The notes below the pieces were generated by a model, which saw only the letters and a program-made list of their open reading frames with translations, had not been told where the DNA came from and ran no database searches. The position numbers and the translations under genes are program-made. Below, piece by piece: positions 50,341 to 58,496 of a stretch of DNA of 64,000 bases. How positions within the stretch are numbered: the first letter of the stretch is position 1; every line of letters starts with the position of its first letter. Location: positions 1,302,001 to 1,366,000 of the forward strand of contig CAWJDO010000002.1 of the NCBI GenBank assembly GCA_963841635.1, written 5' to 3'. Origin of the DNA: DASWZN01 sp963841635. Lineage in GTDB: Bacteria; Acidobacteriota; Terriglobia; Bryobacterales; Bryobacteraceae.

Positions 50341-52803
50341 CTACTCCGCCCGCAGCGCGATCATCGGGTCGACTTTGGTGGCGCGGCGCGCGGGAAGGTA
50401 GCTCGCCAGAAGCGCGACCAGGATCAGGCGTAGCGCCGCCGCGGCGAACACCGCCGGCTCTGCGATGCTGATCGGCGAATCGAGCACGCCCGATAGAATG
50501 CGGGCGGCCGCCACCGTTGCCGCGATACCGGCCGCCAGCCCCGCTAACGTCATGACCAGGCCCTGGCGCAGCACCATGGCGAGCACTCCGGCCCGGCCCG
50601 CGCCCAGCGCCATGCGGATCCCTATCTCGTGGCTCCGTTCGCTGACCGCGTAGGCCATGACGCTGTAGAGCCCGGCCGCCGCCAGCGCCAGCGCCAGCAG
50701 GGCGAGCGCGGAAAGCAGGCCCGCCGCGACCCGCTCTCCGAACAGGCCGGCCTGCGTGTAGTCGTCCAGCGTCGCCAGATCGTAGAGGCCCTTGTCGGGG
50801 TTGAGCGCTGCAACCTCACGCCGGAACGTGGCGCGCGCCGCGTCCAGGTCCCTGGCCCGGACGTAGACCAGGTTGTTGTGGCCCGAATAGAACATCTGTT
50901 CGAAGGCGGCGTAGAAGTAGGCCGTGGGCGGCTCGGCGGGACTGCTGTACTTGCTGTCCCTGGCCACGCCGATCACCTTGACCCACTCGCCCGCAACGCG
51001 CACCTTCCGGCCGATGGGATCTCTCCCGTCGAAGTATTTCTGGGCGAACGTCTGGTTCACCACAATCGCCAATTCTGCCTTCCGTGTGTCCTGCTCCGTG
51101 AAATCGCGGCCCTGGAGCAGCGGAATCCGCATCAGGCCGAAGTAGCCGGGAGCCACAATGGAGCGGTGCACGGCAATGACGCCGCTCTGGTCCGCCGCGG
51201 AGCCGAAGTCCTGGACCCGGTCCGTCGTCCCCGCGAAGATCGACAGCGGCACCGTATCGCCGTAGGTCACCTGGTCGATCCCCGGAGCCGCTTCCAGACG
51301 CAGTCGCAGCGTGCGGCAGAACTGCTTCTCCTGAGCCAGCGAATACCCGTTCGTCGAGAGATGAAAGTGGGCCACCAGAACACCGTGCGGCTCGAAGCCG
51401 GGATTGAGCAGAGCTAGCTTCTGAAACGACCGCACCGCCAGGCCGGCGCCGATCAATGCCATCGCCGCCAGCGCCACTTCGGCAACCACGAGCGCTGCCC
51501 GTGCCCGGTGCGAGCGCATGCCGGAACTGCCGCCGCGCGTGCTTTCCTTGAGCGTCTCGTTCACGTTCACGCGGCCTGCGTACAGCGCGGGGAGGATGGT
51601 CGCGAGCAGCGCCCCCGCCGTCGCGATCAGCACCGCGAACAGCAAAGCTCTTCCGTTCGCCCGGGGATGCAGCAGGGGGTCGATGGCCGCGCGGACAGGG
51701 GAGTCCAGGGACGGGAACACGTAGACCAGCGACTCTCCCATCCACTGCGCCAGCAGCACGCCCGCGAGCGCGCCCGCCGCCGCCAGCGCCAATCCCTCGG
51801 CCAGCAGTTGCCGCACCAGTTGCCCGCGGCCCGCCCCCAGCGCGATGCGGATTCCGAACTCCCGTTGCCGGCTCACCGACCGCGCCATGAGCAGGTTGGC
51901 CACGTTCGCGCACGCGATCAGCAGCACCAGGAGGCACACCCCCGCCAGGATGCGCAGCGGATTGCGGAGCGTGTTCTGCAGGCCATACATCGCCTGCCAC
52001 ATTGGGTAGACGTTGGCCCCGACGCCCTTGTGCGTATCCGGATACGCCGCCGCGATCCGGGCGGCCACGGCTTCGGCCTCCTCGCGCGCCTGCGCCACTG
52101 TAACGCCGGGTTTCAGGCGCAGCAGTACGTCGAGGAACCTTGCGTTGCGGTCGGAAGCGGCCCACGAGTTGAGGGTCCCGGTCTCGATGACCATGCTCAA
52201 CGGGATCCAGACATCGAACGACACGCCGCCGAACGTTCCCGCGAAATCCGGAGGCGCGACGCCGACCAGCGTGTACTCATGCCCGTTGATGCGCACGGGG
52301 CGGCCCACCGCGGCGGCATTCCCCCGGAAATAGGTTCGCCAGAAGCGGTAGCTGACCACGGCGTAGGGATGAGCGCCCCGAGTGTCGCGATCTTCCTGCG
52401 GAAGCAGCATTCGCCCCAGGAACGGTTTCACGCCCAGCACCGAAAAGGAGTTGGCGGACACCACCTCGCCCATCACGCGCTGCGGATGGTCCGGCGGTCC
52501 GATGGTGAAGAATCCCATGTGCGACGCAATCACGCCCGAGGCCAGAGTCATCTGCCGCTGGAAGTCGCGGAAATCGGGGTGCGGCATCCCGCCCAGCCTG
52601 GCGCCGTCCGGCGCTACGCCTTCAAGCGCCGCCAGTTGCTGCGCGTCCGGCACGCCCGGAATCGGCCGCAAAAGGACCGCGTCGATCCAGCCGAAGACCG
52701 TGGTGTTGGCCGCTATCCCGAGCCCCAGCGTGACAATCGCGACCGCCGCGAACGCCGGGTTGTTCCGCAGAACGCGAAGGCCGAGCCACAGGTTTTTCCA
52801 CAT
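50341..52803 (-). CDS. MacB-like duplicated ABC permease (ADOP family)
   Basis: 820 residues. Eight or so helices arranged as two FtsX/MacB permease units, each with a periplasmic domain: first LGLRVLRNNPAFAAVAIVTL with PDFRDFQRQ, second repeat from about GMRSHRARAALVVAEVALAA. It ends in PARRATKVDPMIALRAE, the family C-terminus. These orphan permeases are many in Acidobacteria and lack a linked ATPase, as here. ATG 52803 (MWKNLWLGLRVL) is preferred; TTG 52842 is also in frame. No ATPase gene adjoins. Confidence 0.92.
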   Translation of the reverse strand: MWKNLWLGLRVLRNNPAFAAVAIVTLGLGIAANTTVFGWIDAVLLRPIPGVPDAQQLAALEGVAPDGARLGGMPHPDFRDFQRQMTLASGVIASHMGFFTIGPPDHPQRVMGEVVSANSFSVLGVKPFLGRMLLPQEDRDTRGAHPYAVVSYRFWRTYFRGNAAAVGRPVRINGHEYTLVGVAPPDFAGTFGGVSFDVWIPLSMVIETGTLNSWAASDRNARFLDVLLRLKPGVTVAQAREEAEAVAARIAAAYPDTHKGVGANVYPMWQAMYGLQNTLRNPLRILAGVCLLVLLIACANVANLLMARSVSRQREFGIRIALGAGRGQLVRQLLAEGLALAAAGALAGVLLAQWMGESLVYVFPSLDSPVRAAIDPLLHPRANGRALLFAVLIATAGALLATILPALYAGRVNVNETLKESTRGGSSGMRSHRARAALVVAEVALAAMALIGAGLAVRSFQKLALLNPGFEPHGVLVAHFHLSTNGYSLAQEKQFCRTLRLRLEAAPGIDQVTYGDTVPLSIFAGTTDRVQDFGSAADQSGVIAVHRSIVAPGYFGLMRIPLLQGRDFTEQDTRKAELAIVVNQTFAQKYFDGRDPIGRKVRVAGEWVKVIGVARDSKYSSPAEPPTAYFYAAFEQMFYSGHNNLVYVRARDLDAARATFRREVAALNPDKGLYDLATLDDYTQAGLFGERVAAGLLSALALLALALAAAGLYSVMAYAVSERSHEIGIRMALGAGRAGVLAMVLRQGLVMTLAGLAAGIAATVAAARILSGVLDSPISIAEPAVFAAAALRLILVALLASYLPARRATKVDPMIALRAE

Positions 52804-53009
52804 ATCGAACCATAGGATCTGCAACTCGCTGGCCAATCGCAAGTGGCTGATTCAAAGCGGAAGGTGGGTCGAGGGTGTCCGATTGTGGGAACCCGGTGTG
52901 CGGAAGGGGACGGCGGCCGCACAGGGGCTCCCGGCCGATGGCGGAGCCACGAGAGCCCACAACGCGGCGGCGGAGTCGGGGCCTGACGCGGGACGTCGCG
53001 CCCGCCCCC

Positions 53010-54254
53010 CTATCCCTCGAACCGCTTGAAGATCAGGCAACCGTTGGTGCCGCCGAACCCGAACGAGTTCGAAAGAGCGTAGTCGATCTTCAGCGGCCGT
53101 GGGTGGTTGGGGACGTAGTCCAGATCGCACTCGGGGAGGTCGGGGACCTCGTAGTTGATGGTGGGCGGGGCGAGCTGATCGCGAATGGCGAGCACCGTCA
53201 GGCCGGCTTCCAGGCCCCCCGCGCCGCCCAGCAGATGGCCGGTCATGGACTTGGTCGAACTCACCGCCAGCTTGTAGGCGTGCTCGCCGAAGCAACGCTT
53301 GATCGCCACCGTCTCGACGCGGTCGCCTACCTCGGTCGAGGTGCCGTGGGCGTTGATGTAGTCGATCTGCTCCGGAGCGATCCCGGCGTCCTTGAGCCCC
53401 AGGCGCATCACGCGGAAGGCGCCGTCACCGTCCTCGGGAGGAGCGGTGATGTGGTACGCGTCGCCGCTCATGCCGTATCCCACCACTTCGGCGAGAATCG
53501 GAGCGCCACGCCCCTTCGCCAGGTCCAGCTCCTCGAGGATCAGAATGCCGGAGCCTTCCCCCACCACGAAACCGTCCCGGCTCTTGTCCCACGGCCGGCT
53601 GGCGCGCTCCGGCTCGTCGTTGCGCGTGGACAGCGCGCGCATGGCGGCGAATCCGCCAATCCCCAGGCGCGTGATAGTGGCCTCGGCGCCGCCACAGATC
53701 ATGGCGTCCGCGTCGCCTCTCTGGATCAGCCGGAAGGAATCGCCGATGGCGTGCGCGCTGGTGGTGCAAGCGGTGGCCGTCGCCGAGTTTGGTCCTTTCG
53801 CGCCCGCGCGGATGGACACGTAGCCGGAAGCCAGGTTCACGATCGTGGCCGGAATGAAGAACGGAGAAATGCGTTTGGGGCCGCCCCGCAACAGGTTCTC
53901 GAACTCGCGCTCGATCACCTCGAACCCGCCGATCCCGCTTCCGATATAGACGCCGACGCGTTCCGCGTTGTCCGGGTCGACCTTCAGGCCGGAAGCGGAG
54001 AGGGCGAAATCAGCCGCCGCGATGGCGTACTGCATGAACCGCCCCATCTTCTTGATCTCTTTGCGCTCGATGAATCTCTCGGGGTCGAAGCCCTTCACCT
54101 CGCCGGCGATGCGCGTGGTGAAGGCGGTGGCGTCGAAGGATGTGATGGGACCGATGCCGCAACGCGAACAGCGCACACCTTCCCAGGTCTCCTCCGTGCC
54201 GACGCCCAGAGGAGACACGAGTCCGATACCGGTGACAACGACCCTACGTGACAA
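53010..54254 (-). CDS. fabF: 3-oxoacyl-[acyl-carrier-protein] synthase II
   Basis: 414 residues, standard length. Catalytic Cys163 (TACTTSAHAIGD), and His residues in NAHGTSTEVGD and SMTGHLLGGAG. It elongates acyl-ACP in fatty acid synthesis. The gene lies 42 bases after acpP, which is the usual acpP-fabF pairing. No other fatty acid genes are near. Confidence 0.98.
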   Translation of the reverse strand: MSRRVVVTGIGLVSPLGVGTEETWEGVRCSRCGIGPITSFDATAFTTRIAGEVKGFDPERFIERKEIKKMGRFMQYAIAAADFALSASGLKVDPDNAERVGVYIGSGIGGFEVIEREFENLLRGGPKRISPFFIPATIVNLASGYVSIRAGAKGPNSATATACTTSAHAIGDSFRLIQRGDADAMICGGAEATITRLGIGGFAAMRALSTRNDEPERASRPWDKSRDGFVVGEGSGILILEELDLAKGRGAPILAEVVGYGMSGDAYHITAPPEDGDGAFRVMRLGLKDAGIAPEQIDYINAHGTSTEVGDRVETVAIKRCFGEHAYKLAVSSTKSMTGHLLGGAGGLEAGLTVLAIRDQLAPPTINYEVPDLPECDLDYVPNHPRPLKIDYALSNSFGFGGTNGCLIFKRFEG

Positions 54255-54296
54255 TGCTCCGCTCCATTTTGTGGGAAAGAAAGACGCGGCCGGTCG

Positions 54297-54536
54297 CTAC
54301 TTTTTAGCCAGCTTCCCCTCGATGTAGTCGATCGCCGCCTTGACCGTCGCGATCTTTTCGGCCTCTTCGTCCGGGATGTCCAGATCGAAGGCTTCTTCGA
54401 ACGCCATGATCAGCTCGACCAGGTCGAGGGAGTCGGCGCCCAGGTCGTCGACGAAGGACGCGGTATTGTCCACCTGCGCCTCGTCCACTCCAAGTTGCTC
54501 GACGATGATCTGCTTCACCTTCTGCTCAACCGACAT
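54297..54536 (-). CDS. acpP: Acyl carrier protein
   Basis: 79 residues, acidic. Ser36 in GADSLDLVELIMAFEE is the 4'-phosphopantetheine attachment site. Carries growing acyl chains in fatty acid synthesis. GGAG lies just upstream of the ATG on the minus strand. It is the first gene of the acpP-fabF unit. Confidence 0.98.
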   Translation of the reverse strand: MSVEQKVKQIIVEQLGVDEAQVDNTASFVDDLGADSLDLVELIMAFEEAFDLDIPDEEAEKIATVKAAIDYIEGKLAKK

Positions 54537-54746
54537 GAATCCTCCAGAGACTCCGTGAATTGAATGATTCTAGCGACGATTGCGGCCCGCCGCAACTGCA
54601 GTTCCGGGCGCCACGCTACAATCGGGCTATGCCCGACGGCCCGATGCTCCTGTTCGCCCTGCCAATCCAGTGCCTCGAACAAGTCTCCCAACCTGCTGGC
54701 GCGACTTCGGCAGCGCCACACTGGAACCGCCCAAACCACAATACCG

Positions 54747-54754
54747 CACTCGGG
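54747..54754 (+). repeat. 8-bp target duplication, left copy
   Basis: CACTCGGG directly before the left inverted repeat of the IS1-like element. The identical sequence follows the right inverted repeat at 57727-57734. Confidence 0.85.
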
Positions 54755-54784
54755 GGTAGTGGGTCAGTTTCGATTTTTCGCATC

Positions 54785-54812
54785 TTGACATCAGCGAGCC
54801 CCCTGCCATACT
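54785..54812 (+). promoter_or_regulatory. Promoter at the left end of the IS1-like element
   Basis: TTGACA (54785-54790), 16 bases, CATACT (54807-54812). A transcript would start only a few bases before the ATG at 54822, so the message may be leaderless. Confidence 0.5.
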
Positions 54813-54821
54813 GTAGGCATC

Positions 54822-55070
54822 ATGCCTGACCGCTCAAAGACACGCCCCCGAGATCCGAACGAGCTTGCGTATCGGATCATGCTTGAATCCACGGGCCAGG
54901 TCCCGGCCACGAAACCGCCCGAAGTGAAGAAGAAAAACCCCGCCGCTGTCGCCCTCGGTCGCTTGGGCGGGCTGAAGGGCGGCGCTGCCCGTGCTGCTTC
55001 CCTCGGGCCGAAGAAGCGCTCCCAGATCGCAGCGAAGGCCGCTAAGGCTCGTTGGGGGAAGAAGCCGTGA
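54822..55070 (+). CDS. Small basic KGG-like protein, passenger gene 1
   Basis: 82 residues, strongly basic. The C-terminal half, NPAAVALGRLGGLKGGAARA then QIAAKAAKARW, is an Ala/Lys/Gly-rich segment like histone H1 tails or KGG-type proteins and could bind nucleic acid. The N-terminal half (NELAYRIMLESTG) is helical. Its stop overlaps the GTG of the next gene (GTGA), so the two are cotranslated. Function unknown. Confidence 0.75.
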   Translation: MPDRSKTRPRDPNELAYRIMLESTGQVPATKPPEVKKKNPAAVALGRLGGLKGGAARAASLGPKKRSQIAAKAAKARWGKKP

Positions 55071-55492
55071 ATGATCCACTCTCGGCAGGACAGAAGGCCG
55101 CCCGCACAAGAAAGCGCCGCGCTGCGGCTGCGAAAGCGGTGCGGACCCGTAGACGCCTCAGCGCGTTTGCAAAGGCCCACGCAGCCGAGGCCGCCAGCAA
55201 AGACGCTCTGCGAACGTACTGCGAAGCCCACGGCTGGCGCGTGGCCTTCTTTGAAGGCGCTACCGGATCTCCCCGAACTGGGATCATTGACGCCATCGCA
55301 TTCCGCCTCGGCCGAAAGGACTGCGACCTCCTGGACGTGCGACTCGTTCAGCTTAAGGGCGGCAAGGCCGGCGTGAGTGCCCATGAGATCGCACGGCTGA
55401 AGCAAGCGGCTTCGGGCGCTACCGTGAATTGGTTGATTGCCGAGTATGACGGCGAGACTCTTCACTTGCTCCCCAACGACCCGATTGGCTGA
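55067..55492 (+). CDS. Putative PD-(D/E)XK-like nuclease, passenger gene 2
   Basis: 141 residues. A basic N-terminus (about 1-35, Arg/Lys/Ala) is followed by FFEGATGSPRTGIIDAIAFRL and VRLVQLKGGKAG. Glu63, Asp75 and the Gln95-x-Lys97 pair are placed as in PD-(D/E)XK nucleases such as Holliday-junction resolvases, which use a D-x(n)-(E/Q)-x-K core. The assignment rests on spacing only. GTG start in the previous stop codon. Confidence 0.6.
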   Translation: MNDPLSAGQKAARTRKRRAAAAKAVRTRRRLSAFAKAHAAEAASKDALRTYCEAHGWRVAFFEGATGSPRTGIIDAIAFRLGRKDCDLLDVRLVQLKGGKAGVSAHEIARLKQAASGATVNWLIAEYDGETLHLLPNDPIG

Positions 55493-55555
55493 GGTGGCCT
55501 TTCGCCTTCTCATTCAGTCTTGCCCTCGATGCTTGACCGCTGTAGAATTCAGCCT

Positions 55556-55765
55556 ATGGCTAATCCACTTCCCCCCATCCACTGCCCGAAGTGCGGACGC
55601 GAAATCCTCAAAGCGACTTCCCAACTGAAGACGGAACGTGATCTCCGAAACGCCGTCTGTGCCAACTGCGGATACCGATTCTCCGAAGAGGATCTCCGAT
55701 CCCAAGCTAAGCAGATCATGGATAAACTCGTCCGGGACGCCGCCAGGAAAGCGCGAAAGGGCTAG
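55556..55765 (+). CDS. Small zinc-ribbon protein, passenger gene 3
   Basis: 69 residues with two CxxC pairs (CPKCGREIL and CANCGYRFS) 22 residues apart, forming a zinc ribbon, and a helical basic C-terminus (QAKQIMDKLVRDAARKARKG). Probably binds nucleic acid or protein. It lies between the nuclease-like gene and the transposase gene. Confidence 0.75.
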   Translation: MANPLPPIHCPKCGREILKATSQLKTERDLRNAVCANCGYRFSEEDLRSQAKQIMDKLVRDAARKARKG

Positions 55766-55919
55766 ATTCATCAGCGTATCTATCTGAGTCTTAAGCACTT
55801 CTACGTCCAACAGCACTCTCGCCTTGGCGTGCCCGACTTCCGGTACTGGCTGCCCCGATTCATCCCCTAACTCGCTCATTCCACGGCAAATAGAGTCCAT
55901 ATTTGGCTCATCTTTCTAT

Positions 55920-55948
55920 TTGATTCTTTGCTTGAGCGCTGGTACAAT
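55920..55948 (+). promoter_or_regulatory. Promoter of the IS1-like transposase
   Basis: TTGATT (55920-55925), 17-base spacer, TACAAT (55943-55948). The ATG at 55956 starts 7 bases after the -10 box, near the expected transcription start, so a leaderless message is possible. Confidence 0.55.
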
Positions 55949-55955
55949 TAGAAGT

Positions 55956-56780
55956 ATGAACAAGCTCGATAACGCCAAGCGGAATCAAGTGGTTGCGGCC
56001 CTGGTTGAAGGCTGCTCGGTTCGTGCGACGGTTCGCATGACCGGGGTTGCCAAAAATACGATTGCGAAGCTTCTGGTTGAGCTTGGCGCGGCCTGCGCGG
56101 AGTACATGGACAAGACCCTCGTGAACCTTCCCTGCAAGCGGGTCCAGGTCGATGAGATTTGGTCTTTCGTCGGCGCGAAGCAAAAGAACGTTACCCCCGC
56201 GATGGTCGAAAAGCGGATCTGCGGCGACGTGTGGACCTGGGTTGCAATCGACGCCGACACGAAGCTGGTCTGCTCTTGGCTCGTCGGGCAGCGGGACGCC
56301 GGATGCGCAACCGAGTTTGTGCAGGACCTTGAGAAGCGCTTGGCGAGCCGCATTCAGCTTACGAGCGACGGCCACAAGGTGTATCTGAACGCTGTGATTG
56401 ACGCCTTCGCCGATCAGGTTGACTACGCGCAACTCGTGAAGCACTTCGGGAATGCTCCCGAGGGTCAGAGGCGCTACAGCCCGGCAATCTGCAACGGACA
56501 GGAGAAGATCATGCGGCTTGGCGATCCCGATCCGAAGCACATTTCTACGAGCTACGTGGAGCGCCAGAACCTCACGATGCGCATGTCGATGCGGCGCTTC
56601 ACTCGCCTGACAAATGCCTTCTCGAAGAAGATCGAGAACCACGTCGCGGCGCTTGCGCTTCACTACATGCACTACAACTTCTGCCGCATCCATCAGACAT
56701 TGCGGGTCACTCCTGCGATGCAGGCTGGCGTTAGCACTCATGTTTGGGAACTCTCGGAATTGCTCGGGTTGCTGGGCTGA
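55956..56780 (+). CDS. IS1-family transposase, single reading frame
   Basis: 274 residues. N-terminal helix-turn-helix (NAKRNQVVAALVEGCSVRAT, then TGVAKNTIAKLLVEL) and a DDE domain: Asp66 in QVDEIWSFVGAK, Asp138 in LTSDGHKVY, Glu202 in STSYVERQNLTMR. The helix-turn-helix and DDE domain are in one frame, unlike classic IS1, which uses a frameshift between InsA and InsB. The gene converges with the Ntn hydrolase gene and overlaps it by 43 bases. Confidence 0.93.
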   Translation: MNKLDNAKRNQVVAALVEGCSVRATVRMTGVAKNTIAKLLVELGAACAEYMDKTLVNLPCKRVQVDEIWSFVGAKQKNVTPAMVEKRICGDVWTWVAIDADTKLVCSWLVGQRDAGCATEFVQDLEKRLASRIQLTSDGHKVYLNAVIDAFADQVDYAQLVKHFGNAPEGQRRYSPAICNGQEKIMRLGDPDPKHISTSYVERQNLTMRMSMRRFTRLTNAFSKKIENHVAALALHYMHYNFCRIHQTLRVTPAMQAGVSTHVWELSELLGLLG

Positions 56781-57595
56781 GGAGCCTTGGCCCACTCTGG
56801 TACGTATTCAATTGCGGCAGCCACTCTCTGGATTTGGTCCCTCAGTGATTCAGCCTCAGTCCTGGTACTGTCTGTGGAACCATCCGACCATCCGATATGG
56901 CCAGAAAACAGTTCGTGAAGTCTGTGCGCTTCTACCCTTGAGTACCTCCTAAAGATTTCCGTAAGTGCCCTGGTGTGCGCTCTACTTACCCAGCAAGACT
57001 TAGTTGGCCCGATGGCGAAAATATCCGTATCGTTACCACATCCTTCTACGGCATCCTTTACCTCGGAAACGACAAACGCAGAGAGCAAGATGGCTCCCAT
57101 CGTGTCCATTGGGGCGTACAGTTTACCCATGAGGGAGCTGGCGTGAGCTTCCCCAATTCCTACGGCGGCAAAGGCAGAGACTTCGTTCACAAAACTTCTG
57201 TCCGTTACCCAAAGAGCCTTCTGGGTAGCATCGAAAGCTCCCACGAGCATGAACACGTCAGCCATGCCAGCGCAATGCGGGGTGAAGTGCACCTCGTGAA
57301 AATCCAGAACTTGCTTTTCTAGCTCCGCCTTTGTCTCCGGCACCGACAACAGGGAAGGGCTTTCCCGAAAAGCCTTACTGATCCCTTGTCGGAGATGTTC
57401 CATGCACGATAGAGAACCAGCTCCGGAGACTACGATGCCTGCAAAATAATCAGGCCCAGCAGTGGGGTCGGATCTCCTGGTGGACATGGTCACCTTGCCT
57501 TGGTCCCGCTTGTGACTCAGGCCGCTTGTGGTAACCTGCGCGTCGGCTGCAATGACTATGCCGTCGCTAGCCAAAATCCCTAGAGCTATCGTCAT
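56738..57595 (-). CDS. Proteasome/HslV-like Ntn hydrolase, passenger gene 4
   Basis: 285 residues. The N-terminus MTIALGILASDGIVIAADAQ matches proteasomal beta subunits. After Met removal (expected before Thr), Thr1 is the nucleophile, and Asp17 (IAAD) and Lys33 (QGKV) fall at exactly the canonical catalytic positions. It is longer than HslV (about 175) and has a C-terminal tail rich in Ser, Pro and Asn. No HslU-like ATPase adjoins. An earlier in-frame start at 57676 would block Thr1 and is unlikely. It converges with the transposase gene. Confidence 0.85.
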   Translation of the reverse strand: MTIALGILASDGIVIAADAQVTTSGLSHKRDQGKVTMSTRRSDPTAGPDYFAGIVVSGAGSLSCMEHLRQGISKAFRESPSLLSVPETKAELEKQVLDFHEVHFTPHCAGMADVFMLVGAFDATQKALWVTDRSFVNEVSAFAAVGIGEAHASSLMGKLYAPMDTMGAILLSAFVVSEVKDAVEGCGNDTDIFAIGPTKSCWVSRAHTRALTEIFRRYSRVEAHRLHELFSGHIGWSDGSTDSTRTEAESLRDQIQRVAAAIEYVPEWAKAPQPSNPSNSESSQT

Positions 57596-57726
57596 GGCCC
57601 GAGGATAGCACCGCTGCTTGACCGGTTTGGGTATCGGTCGATTTGGGGGAATCGGCGGAGCGGGGGGCCTCAACACGGTCCGCCCCCGCCTGTCAAGGGG
57701 TAAGAATCTGAAACTGACCCACTACC

Positions 57727-57734
57727 CACTCGGG
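57727..57734 (+). repeat. 8-bp target duplication, right copy
   Basis: CACTCGGG immediately after the right inverted repeat of the IS1-like element; pairs with 54747-54754. Confidence 0.85.
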
Positions 57735-57785
57735 AGCCTATTTCCGAATGCGGGTTCGACCGCCGGCGGAAGGGGCCTGGACCGG

Positions 57786-58199
57786 GTGTGTTTCCTGGTC
57801 CTCGTGGCCGCTGCGACGGCCGTGAGCGGCCGGTGTCAGACCTTGGCCTGTCCAGAGAGCATCACGGTGACGGAGAGCGCCCAGGCGACCGGCGGATGGC
57901 GTCCCGCCAGCGCCAAGGCAGAGCACCGGTTCGAGCGGATTTCCGTATTCAACGGCAAGCAGGGCGGCCAGGAATACGACCTGGCTCCGGATGACGAGAA
58001 GACCAGCGGGCGAGCGACCGTCCAGACTTGGGTTCTGAAGGACTACCGGAGTCTGAACCTGTTCCTGCGCTGCCGCTACCACGACACCGCCGTCACGCTG
58101 GACCAGGATCTCGCCGCGCCACTCCAGACTTGCACGTTGACGTTCGAGATCCGAAAGGACGGGACGATCGTCGGCAAGTCGACGGCGGTCTGCCGCTGA
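57786..58199 (+). CDS. STY0301-like secreted protein
   Basis: 137 residues from GTG 57786 with a signal peptide (VCFLVLVAAATAVSGRCQ). The mature part, CPESITVTESAQATGGWRPA and LKDYRSLNLFLRCRYHDTAV, has paired cysteines and resembles the STY0301 family of small exported proteins. The IS1-like element inserted about 50 bases upstream, so its promoter may have been displaced. Confidence 0.65.
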   Translation: MCFLVLVAAATAVSGRCQTLACPESITVTESAQATGGWRPASAKAEHRFERISVFNGKQGGQEYDLAPDDEKTSGRATVQTWVLKDYRSLNLFLRCRYHDTAVTLDQDLAAPLQTCTLTFEIRKDGTIVGKSTAVCR

Positions 58200-58496
58200 C
58201 GCCGGTCCGCCGCGCGTTCTACCGCGCGGTTGGAGCACGCACCGATCAAAGCCCGGTAGTCTGAATGGATATGGCCTCGCGCGTCATCTACCTGCACGGA
58301 TTCGCCTCCGGGCCGGGCTCGCGGAAGGCCCAGCTTTTTCTCCGCCGCTTTGCAGAGCGAGGCGTCTCCCTGGAAATCCCGGACCTGGCCGCTGGAGATT
58401 TCGAGCACCTGACCATCTCAGGCCAACTCGCGGTCATCGAAACCGTCGCACGCGGTGAAGCCGTGTCCCTGATGGGATCGAGCCTGGGCGGCTACC

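Larger units (their letters stand above)
54755..57726. mobile_element. IS1-family-like element with passenger genes, 2972 bp
   Basis: The ends are perfect 17-bp inverted repeats, GGTAGTGGGTCAGTTTC (54755-54771) and its complement (57710-57726); similarity continues loosely to a TTGACA on each side. Both begin GGnnnTG, as reported for IS1-family ends, and are flanked by an 8-bp direct repeat, CACTCGGG, in the size range of IS1. The transposase is single-frame, as in the ISMhu11-type subgroup, whose members can carry passenger genes. Cargo: a basic KGG-like protein, a nuclease-like protein, a zinc ribbon and an Ntn hydrolase. Classic IS1 is under 1 kb. Confidence 0.88.

Noticed and set aside
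54755..57726. IS21-family ends, because TGGGTCAGTTT resembles some IS21 termini
   Set aside because: No IstA or IstB genes are inside; the transposase, GGnnnTG ends and 8-bp duplication all fit an IS1-type element.
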